Shown here one piece after another: positions 8,851 through 17,874 of a stretch of DNA of 64,000 nt. This stretch comes from a virus. Numbering within the stretch: the first letter of the stretch is position 1; the number at the start of each line of letters is the position of its first letter. The stretch lies in the IMG/VR virus record IMGVR_UViG_3300018481_000022, positions 1-64,000 of that record; one strand, written 5' to 3'. The notes under the pieces are model-generated. The model did not search any database. It saw only the letters and a program-made list of their open reading frames with translations, and had not been told where the DNA came from. A program made the translations under genes and the position numbers.

Positions 8851-10176
8851 TCACGCGAGCTCGGGAACGACTTTGCGCATGGAACAGTTCAGCTCGTAGC
8901 CCGAGCTGTTCGAAAGCACGTGATGCACGTTCGAAAAGAAGTAGTCGCCGTCGAGCCCCATACCGATCCCCGTCAGCGCGTGCGTCTGACGAGCCATGAC
9001 GTTTTCGACCCCGATGATCGTGCCACTCGACAGAACGAAGTTCTCTCGTGTGCGCCGAAACCACTGGCGCGCCCATTGAATCAACTCGGCCTCGCTCCGG
9101 AAGCGTCGATTCGTGCGCGCCTCGAAGCTGTAGTCGTTGATGAAGAGCTTCACAGTCGAGGCCGACTTGTATTCGCCCTGTAGCGCATTGCCCTCGACGT
9201 CGAACTCGACGTCGTCGCGCACGACCGCAAGCGGATCGGGCGTCTCTTCGTTCTCTTCGTCGAAGGTCGCGTCGAAAATCTTGCCCGTCAGCGGATCCTT
9301 CACGCGCGCCTGAAGCTTCGTCGTCGCACCTTGGATCGCAAGTTCAGGCTCGAATTCAAGAAGCGAACTCAGGTTCCGCTGATCGTAGCGGAACGTGTAT
9401 TTCTTCTCTTGAATGACCTCGCGCGGCAACTTGGCAGGGTTCTTGAAGTGCAACGTCCACTTGCCGTCTTCCTTGCCGTCAACCCAAAAATAATAGCCCG
9501 TGATGTTCGATAACCCCTTGATGAAGTCGTAGTCGCTCAGCCCGACCTTCTGAAAGAAGTTGTGCGGCGATCGCACATCCGGGGTGTCGTCGACGTCAAG
9601 CTCGAAGTCGTAGGCGCTGGCGCGCTGACGCACAGCGTCACCGAACGTCGCTTCCTTGAACGCGCGCCCGTTCTTCGTCTTCTTCTTGCCCTTGCCCTTC
9701 GGGGGCTTTTCCTTCGGGGGCAGGGGCGCGTTGTCCATCATGGCCGAGTCTTTCGTGTAGCCGATCACTTCGACGGTTGGGATCTCGTCGCGCGGGAAGT
9801 TCGGGCGCACCTTCCGAATGATCACGCGCCCCACGTGTCGAAGCTTCGTGCCGTAGCCGAGCCACAGCGACATCTCGTTTCCCGGTTGGAACACGCGCGT
9901 ATCACGTAGCGACAAGTGACTTCCGCTGCCCGCGCCGCCCGCGCCTAAACCACGCGAGCCCGTCGCCATGAGACCCTTCGGGGGCGAATATCGGGGGTCG
10001 CGGAACACGACACGCATCAAATCAGCCATGCCGTCAGACGACTCGTATTCGACCCGTTCGACGAGCTGTCGAATACCGAGCGGCACCTGTCCGCCGCCGA
10101 CCGCGATCCGAAAGTCGGGCGCGTTGAAAGCGACGTCGGTCGTATACGGATGACTCAGCGTGGATACATCAACCAT
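8851..10176 (-). CDS. Tail hub protein (late control D / gpD family)
   Basis: 441 residues. The N-terminal part (APDFRIAVGGGQVPL, VERVEYE) and the middle segment (SDYDFIKGLSNITGYYFWV) match gpD/VgrG-like hub proteins, which trimerise under the tube and carry the spike. A basic Lys-rich insertion lies near residue 150. The C-terminal HHVLSNSSGYELNCSMRK strand is typical of the family. It lies 3 nt after the LysM/tube-like gene and is followed by the spike. The P2 name, late control, is historical; no regulatory role is implied. Confidence 0.85.
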   Translation of the reverse strand: MVDVSTLSHPYTTDVAFNAPDFRIAVGGGQVPLGIRQLVERVEYESSDGMADLMRVVFRDPRYSPPKGLMATGSRGLGAGGAGSGSHLSLRDTRVFQPGNEMSLWLGYGTKLRHVGRVIIRKVRPNFPRDEIPTVEVIGYTKDSAMMDNAPLPPKEKPPKGKGKKKTKNGRAFKEATFGDAVRQRASAYDFELDVDDTPDVRSPHNFFQKVGLSDYDFIKGLSNITGYYFWVDGKEDGKWTLHFKNPAKLPREVIQEKKYTFRYDQRNLSSLLEFEPELAIQGATTKLQARVKDPLTGKIFDATFDEENEETPDPLAVVRDDVEFDVEGNALQGEYKSASTVKLFINDYSFEARTNRRFRSEAELIQWARQWFRRTRENFVLSSGTIIGVENVMARQTHALTGIGMGLDGDYFFSNVHHVLSNSSGYELNCSMRKVVPELA

Positions 10177-10179
10177 GGT

Positions 10180-10974
10180 TCACCTGAGATGCGACACGTA
10201 GTCGCCCGAGCGCTTGTCGAAGAACTGAAGACGAAGCCGGCGCTGTGGTGAGTCCTTTCGGCCGAAAGCTGTTTTCAGGGGTATCGATGTCTGTGTGATC
10301 GGCACGCCGCGCACGCCTTCGATCGACGGTAGGGTGACGATGTCGCCCGCTTCGAGGCTCTGTAGCGCGGGGTGCTTCTTCCGAATGACGTCGCCGATCA
10401 TCGGGTTGCCGTACTCTTCGAACGCCAAGAGCTCGAAGTAATCACGGTCACGAGCGCGCGCGTAGCGCGTGTCTGTCTCTTCCGCGTCGTCTAGGCTGAA
10501 CGTCGTGAACTCAAGAAGCGAAGCGGTGAAACCGACGTCGCGCAGGCCGCCGAAGAAATCCGGGCGCTCGTAAGTCGCCGACAGCGCCACGATCACACAG
10601 TTGATCGTCACGTGCCCGTCGCCGACCCAAAATTGCAAGATGGGCGGTCGACGAAGCGCCGGGTCGATGCGCGTCCACGCCGTCAACATGTCGAGCTTCG
10701 CTTCGGGCGAAGAGTCGAGCGCATGCTTCGAGAAGAAACGTCCGTCGAACGACACCCGCTCGGCTGCCCCGTTCAGAAATTGCAGGATCGGATTCTGACG
10801 ATTCAGCGAAGTAAACTCGCCCCAATTGACCGCGATTTCACGCGTCACGTTCTCGGCCTCGAACTGCCCCTGTAGCGTCTGGCCCGAGTCCAAGTTGCGC
10901 AGGTTCCACAGCTTGAAATTCGGTATGAACGTCGTCGCGAGCGCCACACCGGCCGATAGAAGCGGGCTGACCAT
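10180..10974 (-). CDS. Tube-initiator-like baseplate protein with LysM-like C-terminus
   Basis: 264 residues. The first ~200 have the FEAENVTREIAVNWGEF type opening of contractile-injection-system tube (CIS_tube) proteins. The segment from about residue 195 (GNPMIGDVIRKKHPALQSLEAGDIV) looks like a LysM domain, as in Afp7/PVC7 and T4 gp53-type proteins. Such proteins sit between the tube and the hub. Placement between tape measure and hub agrees. The LysM-like part is probably structural rather than peptidoglycan-binding. Confidence 0.75.
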   Translation of the reverse strand: MVSPLLSAGVALATTFIPNFKLWNLRNLDSGQTLQGQFEAENVTREIAVNWGEFTSLNRQNPILQFLNGAAERVSFDGRFFSKHALDSSPEAKLDMLTAWTRIDPALRRPPILQFWVGDGHVTINCVIVALSATYERPDFFGGLRDVGFTASLLEFTTFSLDDAEETDTRYARARDRDYFELLAFEEYGNPMIGDVIRKKHPALQSLEAGDIVTLPSIEGVRGVPITQTSIPLKTAFGRKDSPQRRLRLQFFDKRSGDYVSHLR

Positions 10975-10977
10975 GGT

Positions 10978-13344
10978 TCACGCACCTCCGACCGGCGCCG
11001 CACCGTGCTCGACCAAGGCTCGCCGTTGCCATGGGGTCGCCTTGAAGCCCGCCCGATCCTGTATCTCTTGCTTGTGCTTGGCCGTCGCCTTCGCGACCGT
11101 CTTGCCGTCGACGCACACCTTGCTTTCGACGTTGATCTCTTTCGGCATGTTGGCGCCAACCGCCGCACCGACTTGCATCGCGAGCGCTTCGTTCGCAGCG
11201 TCATCAATCGCCTTCTGACTGACCGTCGTGTCGATCGCTTCTTCCGCGATCTTCTTCTCGGGCGGAAGCCCGCGCTCGACCCCGACCTGTATACGGAACT
11301 CTTCTTCGCCGAACTCTTTCATTTTCTTGCCGAAGTCGAGGCCCACAAGATCGGCCATGAACCCCACGCCATAGGCGATATTTTTGATGAAGTTCACGAC
11401 CGACTCGATCACGCTTAGAATCAGGCTCTTGATCTTTGTCATGACGCCGCTAACGAGGTCGAGAAGCCACGTGAACACAACTCCGATACCCGACACGACC
11501 GCGCCGACAAGAAAGCCAATGACCGACCACACGACGCGCCAGACGGGCGCGAGAGCCTGCACGCCCTGAATGATGCCGCCGAAGAGATCACCGAGCGTCA
11601 TCTTCGTATTGTCGACGAATTCAAGGATCTTCTCGTAGACGTGCTCGAAGACGACGGTGAAGTACGAAAAGCCGTCGATAAACGGCTGAATCGCATTCGT
11701 CATGATCCATTCGAAGCCCGTAACGATACCGTCGACGATGCGCGTGAACGTCTCTGACACCGACTCACCGTCGCGACGGATCAGCATGAACCCGCCGACG
11801 ACAATCGCGATCGCCGCGAGCACCGGGCCACTGAAGACCGCGCCGATGACGGTGCCGATCGCGGTGAACGCAGGAACTAGAACGCTCGAAATGAAGAGCG
11901 CCACGCCGCCGAACGCGATAAGGATCGGAGCGATCGCGCCCGCCACGATGAAGGCAATCGTGGCGATCTTCGAGAACTGTTGAATCATCTCTTCAGACTG
12001 ACCGCCCGTGAACTTCGCGATCGTCTCTTCAAACTCTGTCTTCAGGTAGCGCCACGCTTCGAGCACCGTGTCGATGCCCTCTTTCATGCCCTTGGCGATC
12101 GCGACGATCGTGCTTCCCGCCGTCTGCGATGTCTCTTCGGTCAAGCCCGTCTCGCTATTCAGCTCTTGCATGACGAGAACGAGGTTCTGAATCATGTTCG
12201 TATACGAATCGAGCGACTCTTTCCCGAAATCCAAAAACAGGCCGGCCGTTTCGAGTGCGAGCCCTTCGACCGCGCCCGATAGCTGTTCGATCGCGCCAGC
12301 GAAGTTGTCGAGCCGCATGGCGGCCATTTTTTCCGCGTAGCCTTGCGCATTGCGCAGCTGATCGACCAGCGTGTCAACCTTGCCGGTGTCGATCGCCGTT
12401 TGCATCGACGTAAACGCCTTCTGACCGCGCACGCCGAAGAGCTCGGTCACGACGGCCGCGCGTTCCATGACGTCAGGAATCACCTTCACCTTCGCGTCGA
12501 TTTGCTTGAAGACGTCGACGATGTCGAGGCCGCCGTCAGCCGTCTTCGTGAACTCGATCCCCATCTTTTCGAGAATCGCCGTTCCTTCCTTCGTCGGCTT
12601 CGTCAGCGCGACGAGCGCTTGCGTGAACGCCGTTCCGCCAAGAGAACCTTTCAGGCCCGCGTCTGCGACGAGGCCCAAGACGGCCGCCGTCGTTTCGAGG
12701 TCGATGCCCATCGTTTTCGCTTGGGGCGCCGCATACGTCATCGCCTCGCCCAAGCCTAGAATGCTTGTGCTCGTCTTCGCGCTCGTCGCCGCAAGCACGT
12801 CAGCCACGCGCGCCGCGTCAGTCGCGGGTAGGTTCAGCGCCTTCAGCGTGTTCGAGACAATGTCAGCGGCCTGCGACAGCTCGATCCCGTCGGCCGCCGC
12901 CGCGCTAAGCACCGGCCCGAGCGCGTCGATCGATTCCTTGGCGGTGAACCCACCGAGCGCCAAGAGTTCGAGCCCTTGCGCGGCCTGCGTCGCGCTGAAC
13001 GCCGTCGAGGCGCCCTGTTTCTTGGCTTCCTTTTCAAGTGCGGCCATCTCTTCGGTCGTCGCGTCTGCGATCGCCGCTACCGCTGACATCTGCTTTTCGA
13101 AGTCGACAGCCGTCTTGAAGCCGAAGCCAAGCGCCGCCGACACGGGCAAGGCCGCGATCCCAAGGCCGCCCATCGCGCCGGCCAATTGAGTCATACCTTG
13201 CCCGACCGACTTGACGACGTTCGTGATCGCGTTGAACTGACCCGTGAACTTCTCGGCCGCGCTTCCCGCCGTGCGCATGCCGGTCACGGCCTGCTTTTCG
13301 TCGAAGGTTAGAACGCCACCGAGTCCAACATTTTCAAGTGCCAC
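10978..13344 (-). CDS. Tail tape measure protein
   Basis: 788 residues. The N-terminal core (residues ~75-300; FEKQMSAVAAI, QGLELLALGGF, TSTSILGLGEAM) is the TP901 tape-measure core. Hydrophobic, potentially membrane-spanning stretches at ~470-540 and ~600-660 fit a protein that exits with DNA. Using the known ratio of about 0.15 nm of tail per residue, the tail would be near 120 nm; this is an estimate. It follows the frameshifted chaperone pair, the standard location. Confidence 0.92.
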   Translation of the reverse strand: MALENVGLGGVLTFDEKQAVTGMRTAGSAAEKFTGQFNAITNVVKSVGQGMTQLAGAMGGLGIAALPVSAALGFGFKTAVDFEKQMSAVAAIADATTEEMAALEKEAKKQGASTAFSATQAAQGLELLALGGFTAKESIDALGPVLSAAAADGIELSQAADIVSNTLKALNLPATDAARVADVLAATSAKTSTSILGLGEAMTYAAPQAKTMGIDLETTAAVLGLVADAGLKGSLGGTAFTQALVALTKPTKEGTAILEKMGIEFTKTADGGLDIVDVFKQIDAKVKVIPDVMERAAVVTELFGVRGQKAFTSMQTAIDTGKVDTLVDQLRNAQGYAEKMAAMRLDNFAGAIEQLSGAVEGLALETAGLFLDFGKESLDSYTNMIQNLVLVMQELNSETGLTEETSQTAGSTIVAIAKGMKEGIDTVLEAWRYLKTEFEETIAKFTGGQSEEMIQQFSKIATIAFIVAGAIAPILIAFGGVALFISSVLVPAFTAIGTVIGAVFSGPVLAAIAIVVGGFMLIRRDGESVSETFTRIVDGIVTGFEWIMTNAIQPFIDGFSYFTVVFEHVYEKILEFVDNTKMTLGDLFGGIIQGVQALAPVWRVVWSVIGFLVGAVVSGIGVVFTWLLDLVSGVMTKIKSLILSVIESVVNFIKNIAYGVGFMADLVGLDFGKKMKEFGEEEFRIQVGVERGLPPEKKIAEEAIDTTVSQKAIDDAANEALAMQVGAAVGANMPKEINVESKVCVDGKTVAKATAKHKQEIQDRAGFKATPWQRRALVEHGAAPVGGA

Positions 13345-13348
13345 GTTG

Positions 13349-13594
13349 TCACCTCCGACGCCGCCCGATGCCCTTCTTCTGGCCCTTGTGCGCGTTCTTC
13401 ATGGCTTCGGCTTCGTCTGCCTTCTGTTTCGAAATCCGCTTCAGGTGCCACAACCGCTCTGAAGCTTCCATCTCTTCGACGTCCCGGTACGTGATGCCCC
13501 CTTCTGAAAAGTAGTACAGAGCGAAGGTCTGCTCTCGGAGGTCATCAAGTTGCGTTACCGGGAAGAAGCGCCGAAAAAACTTTTGTACGCCCAA
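13349..13594 (-). CDS. Tail assembly chaperone, downstream frame (expressed by -1 frameshift)
   Basis: This frame overlaps the end of the upstream chaperone gene by 40 nt in the -1 frame and has only a weak TTG as a possible start. The slippery heptamer at 13579-13573 lies at the overlap, so it is likely expressed only as a fusion, adding 74 residues and giving a 368-residue G-T type product. The tail is hydrophilic and ends in a basic QKKGIGRRRR stretch. It lies 4 nt upstream of the tape measure gene, exactly where lambda gpT-like domains occur. Confidence 0.75.
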   Translation of the reverse strand: MGVQKFFRRFFPVTQLDDLREQTFALYYFSEGGITYRDVEEMEASERLWHLKRISKQKADEAEAMKNAHKGQKKGIGRRRR

Positions 13595-14454
13595 TCGATC
13601 GGTAACTTGAACTCATGCCCGCCGCGCTTGAAGCGCGTGCACACCGCCGGCTCGCACTTGCCTTCGAGGCCCATCTTCGGGCCCAGAAAGTTCTTGTTCA
13701 GCCCCTCTTGCATGCTCTCGAAGTCGCGCTTCGACAGCTCGTCAATCTCGTTCAGCGTGAGCGACACCGGGGTCTGATCGTCATTCAGACCGACGATCGC
13801 GCCCTGAAGCGCAAGCGCCTTGATCTCTGCCTCGTTCGTGTTCCCGCGCGCCTGTTCGAGCACCGACCACTTCGGATAAGCCATCTGAAAGTGCGTCACC
13901 GTCTGGCGCCTGATCGCGATCGGATCTTCGAGGTCGTAGCGCCACAGGATCGCGTCGATGTCTTCGACCGTCACGACGTCAATCGTCGTCAGGTCGCCCG
14001 TGTATGGAAACTCGACGTTGCAACCAGCCCGCGGGCAACGTACCTGAAGCTTCAGCTTCGGCCCCATCGTCTTCGAGCGAAGCAGCGTGTAGACGTAGAA
14101 CACGTCGGCCATGTACATCGTTGACAGAATTACCGACTTGTTCGCGTCGTCGAGCGCATCCATGTTGTGCGGCCCGAGTCGAGAGCACATGTTCGCGACG
14201 ACGAGCGGAACGTGTTCGACGAGCCCGGTGTCGGGCGCGATCCGTTTTCCAAGCTCGCGGTCGTCACGCGTCTTCCAGACCTTCGTGACAAGGTCTTTAT
14301 GTAGGCGTCCGTCGCCGTCGAGAATCCCGATGGGTAGCTTGTCGCCGTATTCCCCCATACAGGTAGTTGTGCGTTGTGGCCCTGACGGCTTCTCGCCCGC
14401 TGGCGCCTCGCTAACGTCGCCGCCCCTTGAAACCCTACGTTGTGCCTGTGTCAT
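13555..14454 (-). CDS. Tail assembly chaperone, upstream frame (gpG-like)
   Basis: 299 residues between the tube gene and the tape measure gene. The first ~32 residues from the ATG at 14454 are low-complexity; a second ATG at 14358 (MGEYGDKLPIG) is an alternative start. The protein has an acidic helical C-terminal region (LNEIDELSKRDFESM) and two Cys pairs. Location, size and the programmed-frameshift overlap with the next frame identify it as the chaperone that coats the tape measure before tube polymerisation. The sequence itself is not a close match to lambda gpG. Confidence 0.75.
   Translation of the reverse strand: MTQAQRRVSRGGDVSEAPAGEKPSGPQRTTTCMGEYGDKLPIGILDGDGRLHKDLVTKVWKTRDDRELGKRIAPDTGLVEHVPLVVANMCSRLGPHNMDALDDANKSVILSTMYMADVFYVYTLLRSKTMGPKLKLQVRCPRAGCNVEFPYTGDLTTIDVVTVEDIDAILWRYDLEDPIAIRRQTVTHFQMAYPKWSVLEQARGNTNEAEIKALALQGAIVGLNDDQTPVSLTLNEIDELSKRDFESMQEGLNKNFLGPKMGLEGKCEPAVCTRFKRGGHEFKLPIDWAYKSFFGASSR
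13573..13579 (-). other. Programmed -1 frameshift slippery heptamer (T TTT TTC)
   Basis: On the coding strand the upstream frame reads AGT TTT TTC GGC. The heptamer T TTT TTC fits the X XXY YYZ rule with the P-site on TTT and the A-site on TTC. Slipping back one base gives TTT TTT CGG and enters the downstream frame. The stop of the upstream frame is at 13555-13557. Confidence 0.75.
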
Positions 14455-14579
14455 CGTTCACGGCCCCTTCAATCGGCCCTGTGGGCCTTGATAGGTCAAC
14501 CAGACTGCATTCAGCGAGGCCGTCACGTCGTAAGCGTGAAGAAGCTTCTTTCGCTTCGGCCCCTATGTCGTGCCTCGCC

Positions 14580-15017
14580 CTACAGTGGCAATACGTCGTC
14601 GGCCGAAAACGTCCATTCGACCTGCGCAAGTTCGCCGTCGTTCATCTGTTCGAGGTCGGGAAGCTTGCGCTTCTTCGGGAACACGCCCGCGAGCGAGAAC
14701 GTGCGGGTCAGGTTGCCCGAAAGGCTCTCATGCGTCAGCGTGCAAGGCTTCTTGTAGATCGGGCTGACCGGGTCTTGTGACTCGCGAAACCAAATTTCGA
14801 GCGCCGCTTGTTCGGCCGAATGATGAAGCGGCACCATCGCCGTAAATTCGGTCGCCTTGCGATTGCCGCCGCTGGCGACCGTGCGATCGGGTAGCTCGGT
14901 TGTAATGAGCTCGTCTTCGATGCCTGACACCTCGGTCGCCGTGATCGGAATCAGACCGATGATCGCGAAGGTGTACTTGTTGACCGGCATGTGGTCGGGC
15001 TGTATCTCACCTTTCAT
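14580..15017 (-). CDS. Tail tube protein
   Basis: 145 residues, the size of T4 gp19-like tube subunits. The sequence VNKYTFAIIGLIPITATEVSGI at the start and the (VE)WTFSADDVL end fit the tube family, which forms the inner tail conduit inside the sheath. It is preceded by a small unknown gene and the sheath gene and followed by the chaperones, the canonical order. Identification rests mainly on size, beta-rich pattern and position. Confidence 0.75.
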   Translation of the reverse strand: MKGEIQPDHMPVNKYTFAIIGLIPITATEVSGIEDELITTELPDRTVASGGNRKATEFTAMVPLHHSAEQAALEIWFRESQDPVSPIYKKPCTLTHESLSGNLTRTFSLAGVFPKKRKLPDLEQMNDGELAQVEWTFSADDVLPL

Positions 15018-15053
15018 GACATGTCCTTTCTTGGGTTGGGGTTGATCTTCCGA

Positions 15054-15497
15054 CTACGGCTCGACCGTCACTGGTTTCAACCGCACCGTCCCGACCGCAT
15101 TCGTCGCGCCCGTCGCGACCGCGGTCACACTGAGCTGAACGAGGTCGCCCGGTTCGATCGGCAAGTTGATCGCAAGGCCCTTCGAGGTGCCATCGAGTTC
15201 GGCGTTTCCGATCGTCAGCGTCGCCTTCGAGACACTGTTGACGAGCACCGCGAAAGTCGTTGCGCCGGCCGTGCCCGTCACGCCTACCTTCGCGTAGACG
15301 TTGGCGAGCGTCGTCGGTGAGTCGGCGAGTAGCGTCGCCTTGATGCCGACGACGGGCGTCGCTTCGGCATATGGCAACGTTTCGCCAGACGACGCGGCCA
15401 GCGCCTGCAAGACGTCCATAAGGTTGTCTGCCCCGTGCGAGTCGTCGAAGAAGGCGCCCGCTTCGCCCAAGGATCGCTTCAGTGTAGCTCTCGACAT
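15054..15497 (-). CDS. Unknown tail-region protein, 147 aa
   Basis: The N-terminal ~45 residues are helical (MSRATLKRSLGEAGAFFDD) and the rest is a small beta-sandwich-like, Ala/Thr/Val-rich segment (VGVTGTAGATTFAVLVN). There are no cysteines, membrane spans or catalytic motifs. It lies between sheath and tube genes. I do not recognise the family; a small virion decoration or tail accessory protein is possible. Confidence 0.6.
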   Translation of the reverse strand: MSRATLKRSLGEAGAFFDDSHGADNLMDVLQALAASSGETLPYAEATPVVGIKATLLADSPTTLANVYAKVGVTGTAGATTFAVLVNSVSKATLTIGNAELDGTSKGLAINLPIEPGDLVQLSVTAVATGATNAVGTVRLKPVTVEP

Positions 15498-15561
15498 GAT
15501 CTATTTCCCTTCCGTTGGCGCGCGAGCGCCGTTGCCTCGTTGTCGTCCCGGTGTCCGCTCG

Positions 15562-17859
15562 TCACGCCACAGCTTCGAAGATGCCCTGTTTCCCGATCTT
15601 GATTATGAAGCGCTCGACCGTGTCGCTAAGTCGAAGGCTAACCTGCGCATACTTCTCCGCATTCTGACGCGTAACGTCGGTGTTGATCTCTTCGTCGACC
15701 TTGATGATCGCGGCTTGTTGAAACGTCTTCCCGCGCAGGGCGCGCTTGACGAACTCGGGCATGAAGAACGTGATCAGCGCCGTTTCGGCTTGCTTGTCGC
15801 TGATCTGATCGTTGATCGCGAAAATGATGAAGTCGAACGACGATTCGAGCACCTGTTCATAGTACGACATCTGCTCTCGCTGATGCTTGAAGCGCCAGCT
15901 CGGGTCACGATGCAACGTGCGGTCGCCCCAAATGACGAAGTTGCCTTGCTTCTTCTTGATGGCTGCGATTCCCGTCGGGTTCAGCAACTCTTCATTCAGC
16001 CGGCGATCGCCCGTCGGCACCTTCAGCAAGCGCGGCAACGTCGCATCGACGCCCGCTTCTGCCTTGTGATAGCCGTCGTAATCGACCGCGATCCGCGCCT
16101 CGCGCCCGTGAATCATGCCCGTCACAGGAATCAGCTTCAGCCGACCTTCACGCGCGAACGCTGGATCGGGGTCTGGCACATAGCCGTAGGACGGCCATGC
16201 AAGCACAGCGTAGTCGGAGCGCCCTAGCGTGTCGTTGACAAGCGACAGAACCGATTGCTCGCTCGTCATGTCCGAAGGCGCCTCGTAGCGGTATTGATGA
16301 TTCTTGGCTTCAGCGAACGCCGTGCCCGCCTTCTGTACAGCGGTTGACGACACACTCGGAGTCGCAAACTTCACGAGCCCGAGATTCTTGCCCGCAATGT
16401 CATTGAACGGGCTCGTGTCGATATCCCACGCCTTTTGTTCGTAGTCGGCGTCGATGACGTCAGCGTTCCCGTCTGCGCCCCCTTCGAGCTCTATCGGCGC
16501 CGCGACCAAGAACTCGTCGCCCGCTTCCGCGAACGTGCTCAGGTCGACGCCCGGGGCGACCGTGATCGAGTTGTAGGTGTTCGCGACGATTCGGAAGCCG
16601 TCGAGCTTATGTTCAGGCTTATTCGGGAACAGCAAGCCCCCGATCAGCGAGTCCTTGGCAATCGGCTTGAAGTGAATTGCGATCTGGTCGGCCGCGACAA
16701 GCGGCACCGCGCCCGCCGTCACCGTGAACGTCGGGATCCACTTGTTTAGCGTCTCGTAGGCCGTGCCAAGCGTCACGACATCAGGTAGCGTCCCGAAACG
16801 CGCCGACTCGATCGTGCCCGACGTCGCACTCGTCATCGTGATCGTCAGCGTGTCAGGAAGCTGACCGTCGACCGGCTCGACCTCGATCGTCGGATTGGCG
16901 CCCGTCGGGCTGTCGACCGCGAGCCCGGCGACTTCCGCCGTCAACACGCTTGCCGTCACCGTCTCGGCCTTCCCGTAGATGTTCGCGGGGCGAATGCTCG
17001 CCGTGTGCGCACCGTTCCACAGGTCTTCGGCCTTCACGTAGTAGTTCGAGTCGTCGTTGTTGATCACGTTGACCCAATACCGCGCGTTCATCGGGTCGGT
17101 GTGCAGGTTGCCCCACTTCTTGACCGACGCGCCGTCGACGAACACCTGAAGCGAAAACTCGGAGTCGGGCGAATCCTCACCATCGCCGATGCGATACGAC
17201 ACCGCCTTGTTCTCGTTTTCAAGCACGATGAAGAAGCGGAGCTCGGCCCCCGTCGCCGCGTTGTAGTCGTCAAGCATCTTCTGGTCGCTCGCGACCGTCA
17301 CGAGCCCCGTGTCGCTGCTACCGATGATCGGATAGCGCTTGTTTGGCACGTCCAAAAGTTCGACATATCCGCCTCGGAAACGGTCGGTCGCGTAGTCTTC
17401 CGCGATCGCGACGGGCAGCTGCAAGGTCGTGTTCGCGAGGTCATCGATCGCGTCGAGCTCCTGCGACACGTAAATCTGTTTCCCGCCCCATCGCCCGCCG
17501 TTGTGCGCGCGCAGCATGCCCATGGGGGTTGGCGTCTTCGCGTTGCGCGCATACAGCGTAGCGCTCGCCGACACTTCGTTTCCGTCGGTCACGCGCACAA
17601 GCGCAAGCCCGCCCGCACCGTTCGCAAGATTGAAGTAGTCTTGCGCACAATCGGGAAGCATGCTGTCCGGAATCACGCTTCCGGTGCGCGCGATCAGCTC
17701 GGTCTTCGAGCTGATCAACATGAGCTCGCCGACCGGGCCCTTTTCCATGATGCCGGCATAACCTGCCCATCCGAGAGCGCCGGGCGAGATGGTCTTGTCG
17801 CCCTCTTGCTCTTCGATCACCGTGCCAGCGCCACGAGTCGGGCCAAATCGCTTTACCAT
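15562..17859 (-). CDS. Contractile tail sheath protein
   Basis: 765 residues. The start (VIEEQEGDKTISPGALGWAG) and the C-terminal region (WGDRTLHRDPSWRFKHQRE, GKTFQQAAIIKVDEEIN) match phage sheath proteins (Pfam Phage_sheath), whose C-terminal domain is conserved from P2 FI to T4 gp18. The middle ~250 residues form a large variable domain, likely exposed on the sheath surface, which explains the length. It makes the tail myovirus-type. The gene starts 15 nt after its upstream neighbour. Confidence 0.9.
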   Translation of the reverse strand: MVKRFGPTRGAGTVIEEQEGDKTISPGALGWAGYAGIMEKGPVGELMLISSKTELIARTGSVIPDSMLPDCAQDYFNLANGAGGLALVRVTDGNEVSASATLYARNAKTPTPMGMLRAHNGGRWGGKQIYVSQELDAIDDLANTTLQLPVAIAEDYATDRFRGGYVELLDVPNKRYPIIGSSDTGLVTVASDQKMLDDYNAATGAELRFFIVLENENKAVSYRIGDGEDSPDSEFSLQVFVDGASVKKWGNLHTDPMNARYWVNVINNDDSNYYVKAEDLWNGAHTASIRPANIYGKAETVTASVLTAEVAGLAVDSPTGANPTIEVEPVDGQLPDTLTITMTSATSGTIESARFGTLPDVVTLGTAYETLNKWIPTFTVTAGAVPLVAADQIAIHFKPIAKDSLIGGLLFPNKPEHKLDGFRIVANTYNSITVAPGVDLSTFAEAGDEFLVAAPIELEGGADGNADVIDADYEQKAWDIDTSPFNDIAGKNLGLVKFATPSVSSTAVQKAGTAFAEAKNHQYRYEAPSDMTSEQSVLSLVNDTLGRSDYAVLAWPSYGYVPDPDPAFAREGRLKLIPVTGMIHGREARIAVDYDGYHKAEAGVDATLPRLLKVPTGDRRLNEELLNPTGIAAIKKKQGNFVIWGDRTLHRDPSWRFKHQREQMSYYEQVLESSFDFIIFAINDQISDKQAETALITFFMPEFVKRALRGKTFQQAAIIKVDEEINTDVTRQNAEKYAQVSLRLSDTVERFIIKIGKQGIFEAVA

Positions 17860-17874
17860 GTGTGATCCTCCTGT

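Noticed and set aside
14469-14491. Hairpin between tube and chaperone genes as a terminator
   Set aside because: GGCCC-TGT-GGGCC is short and lacks a U-run; both genes must be co-transcribed.
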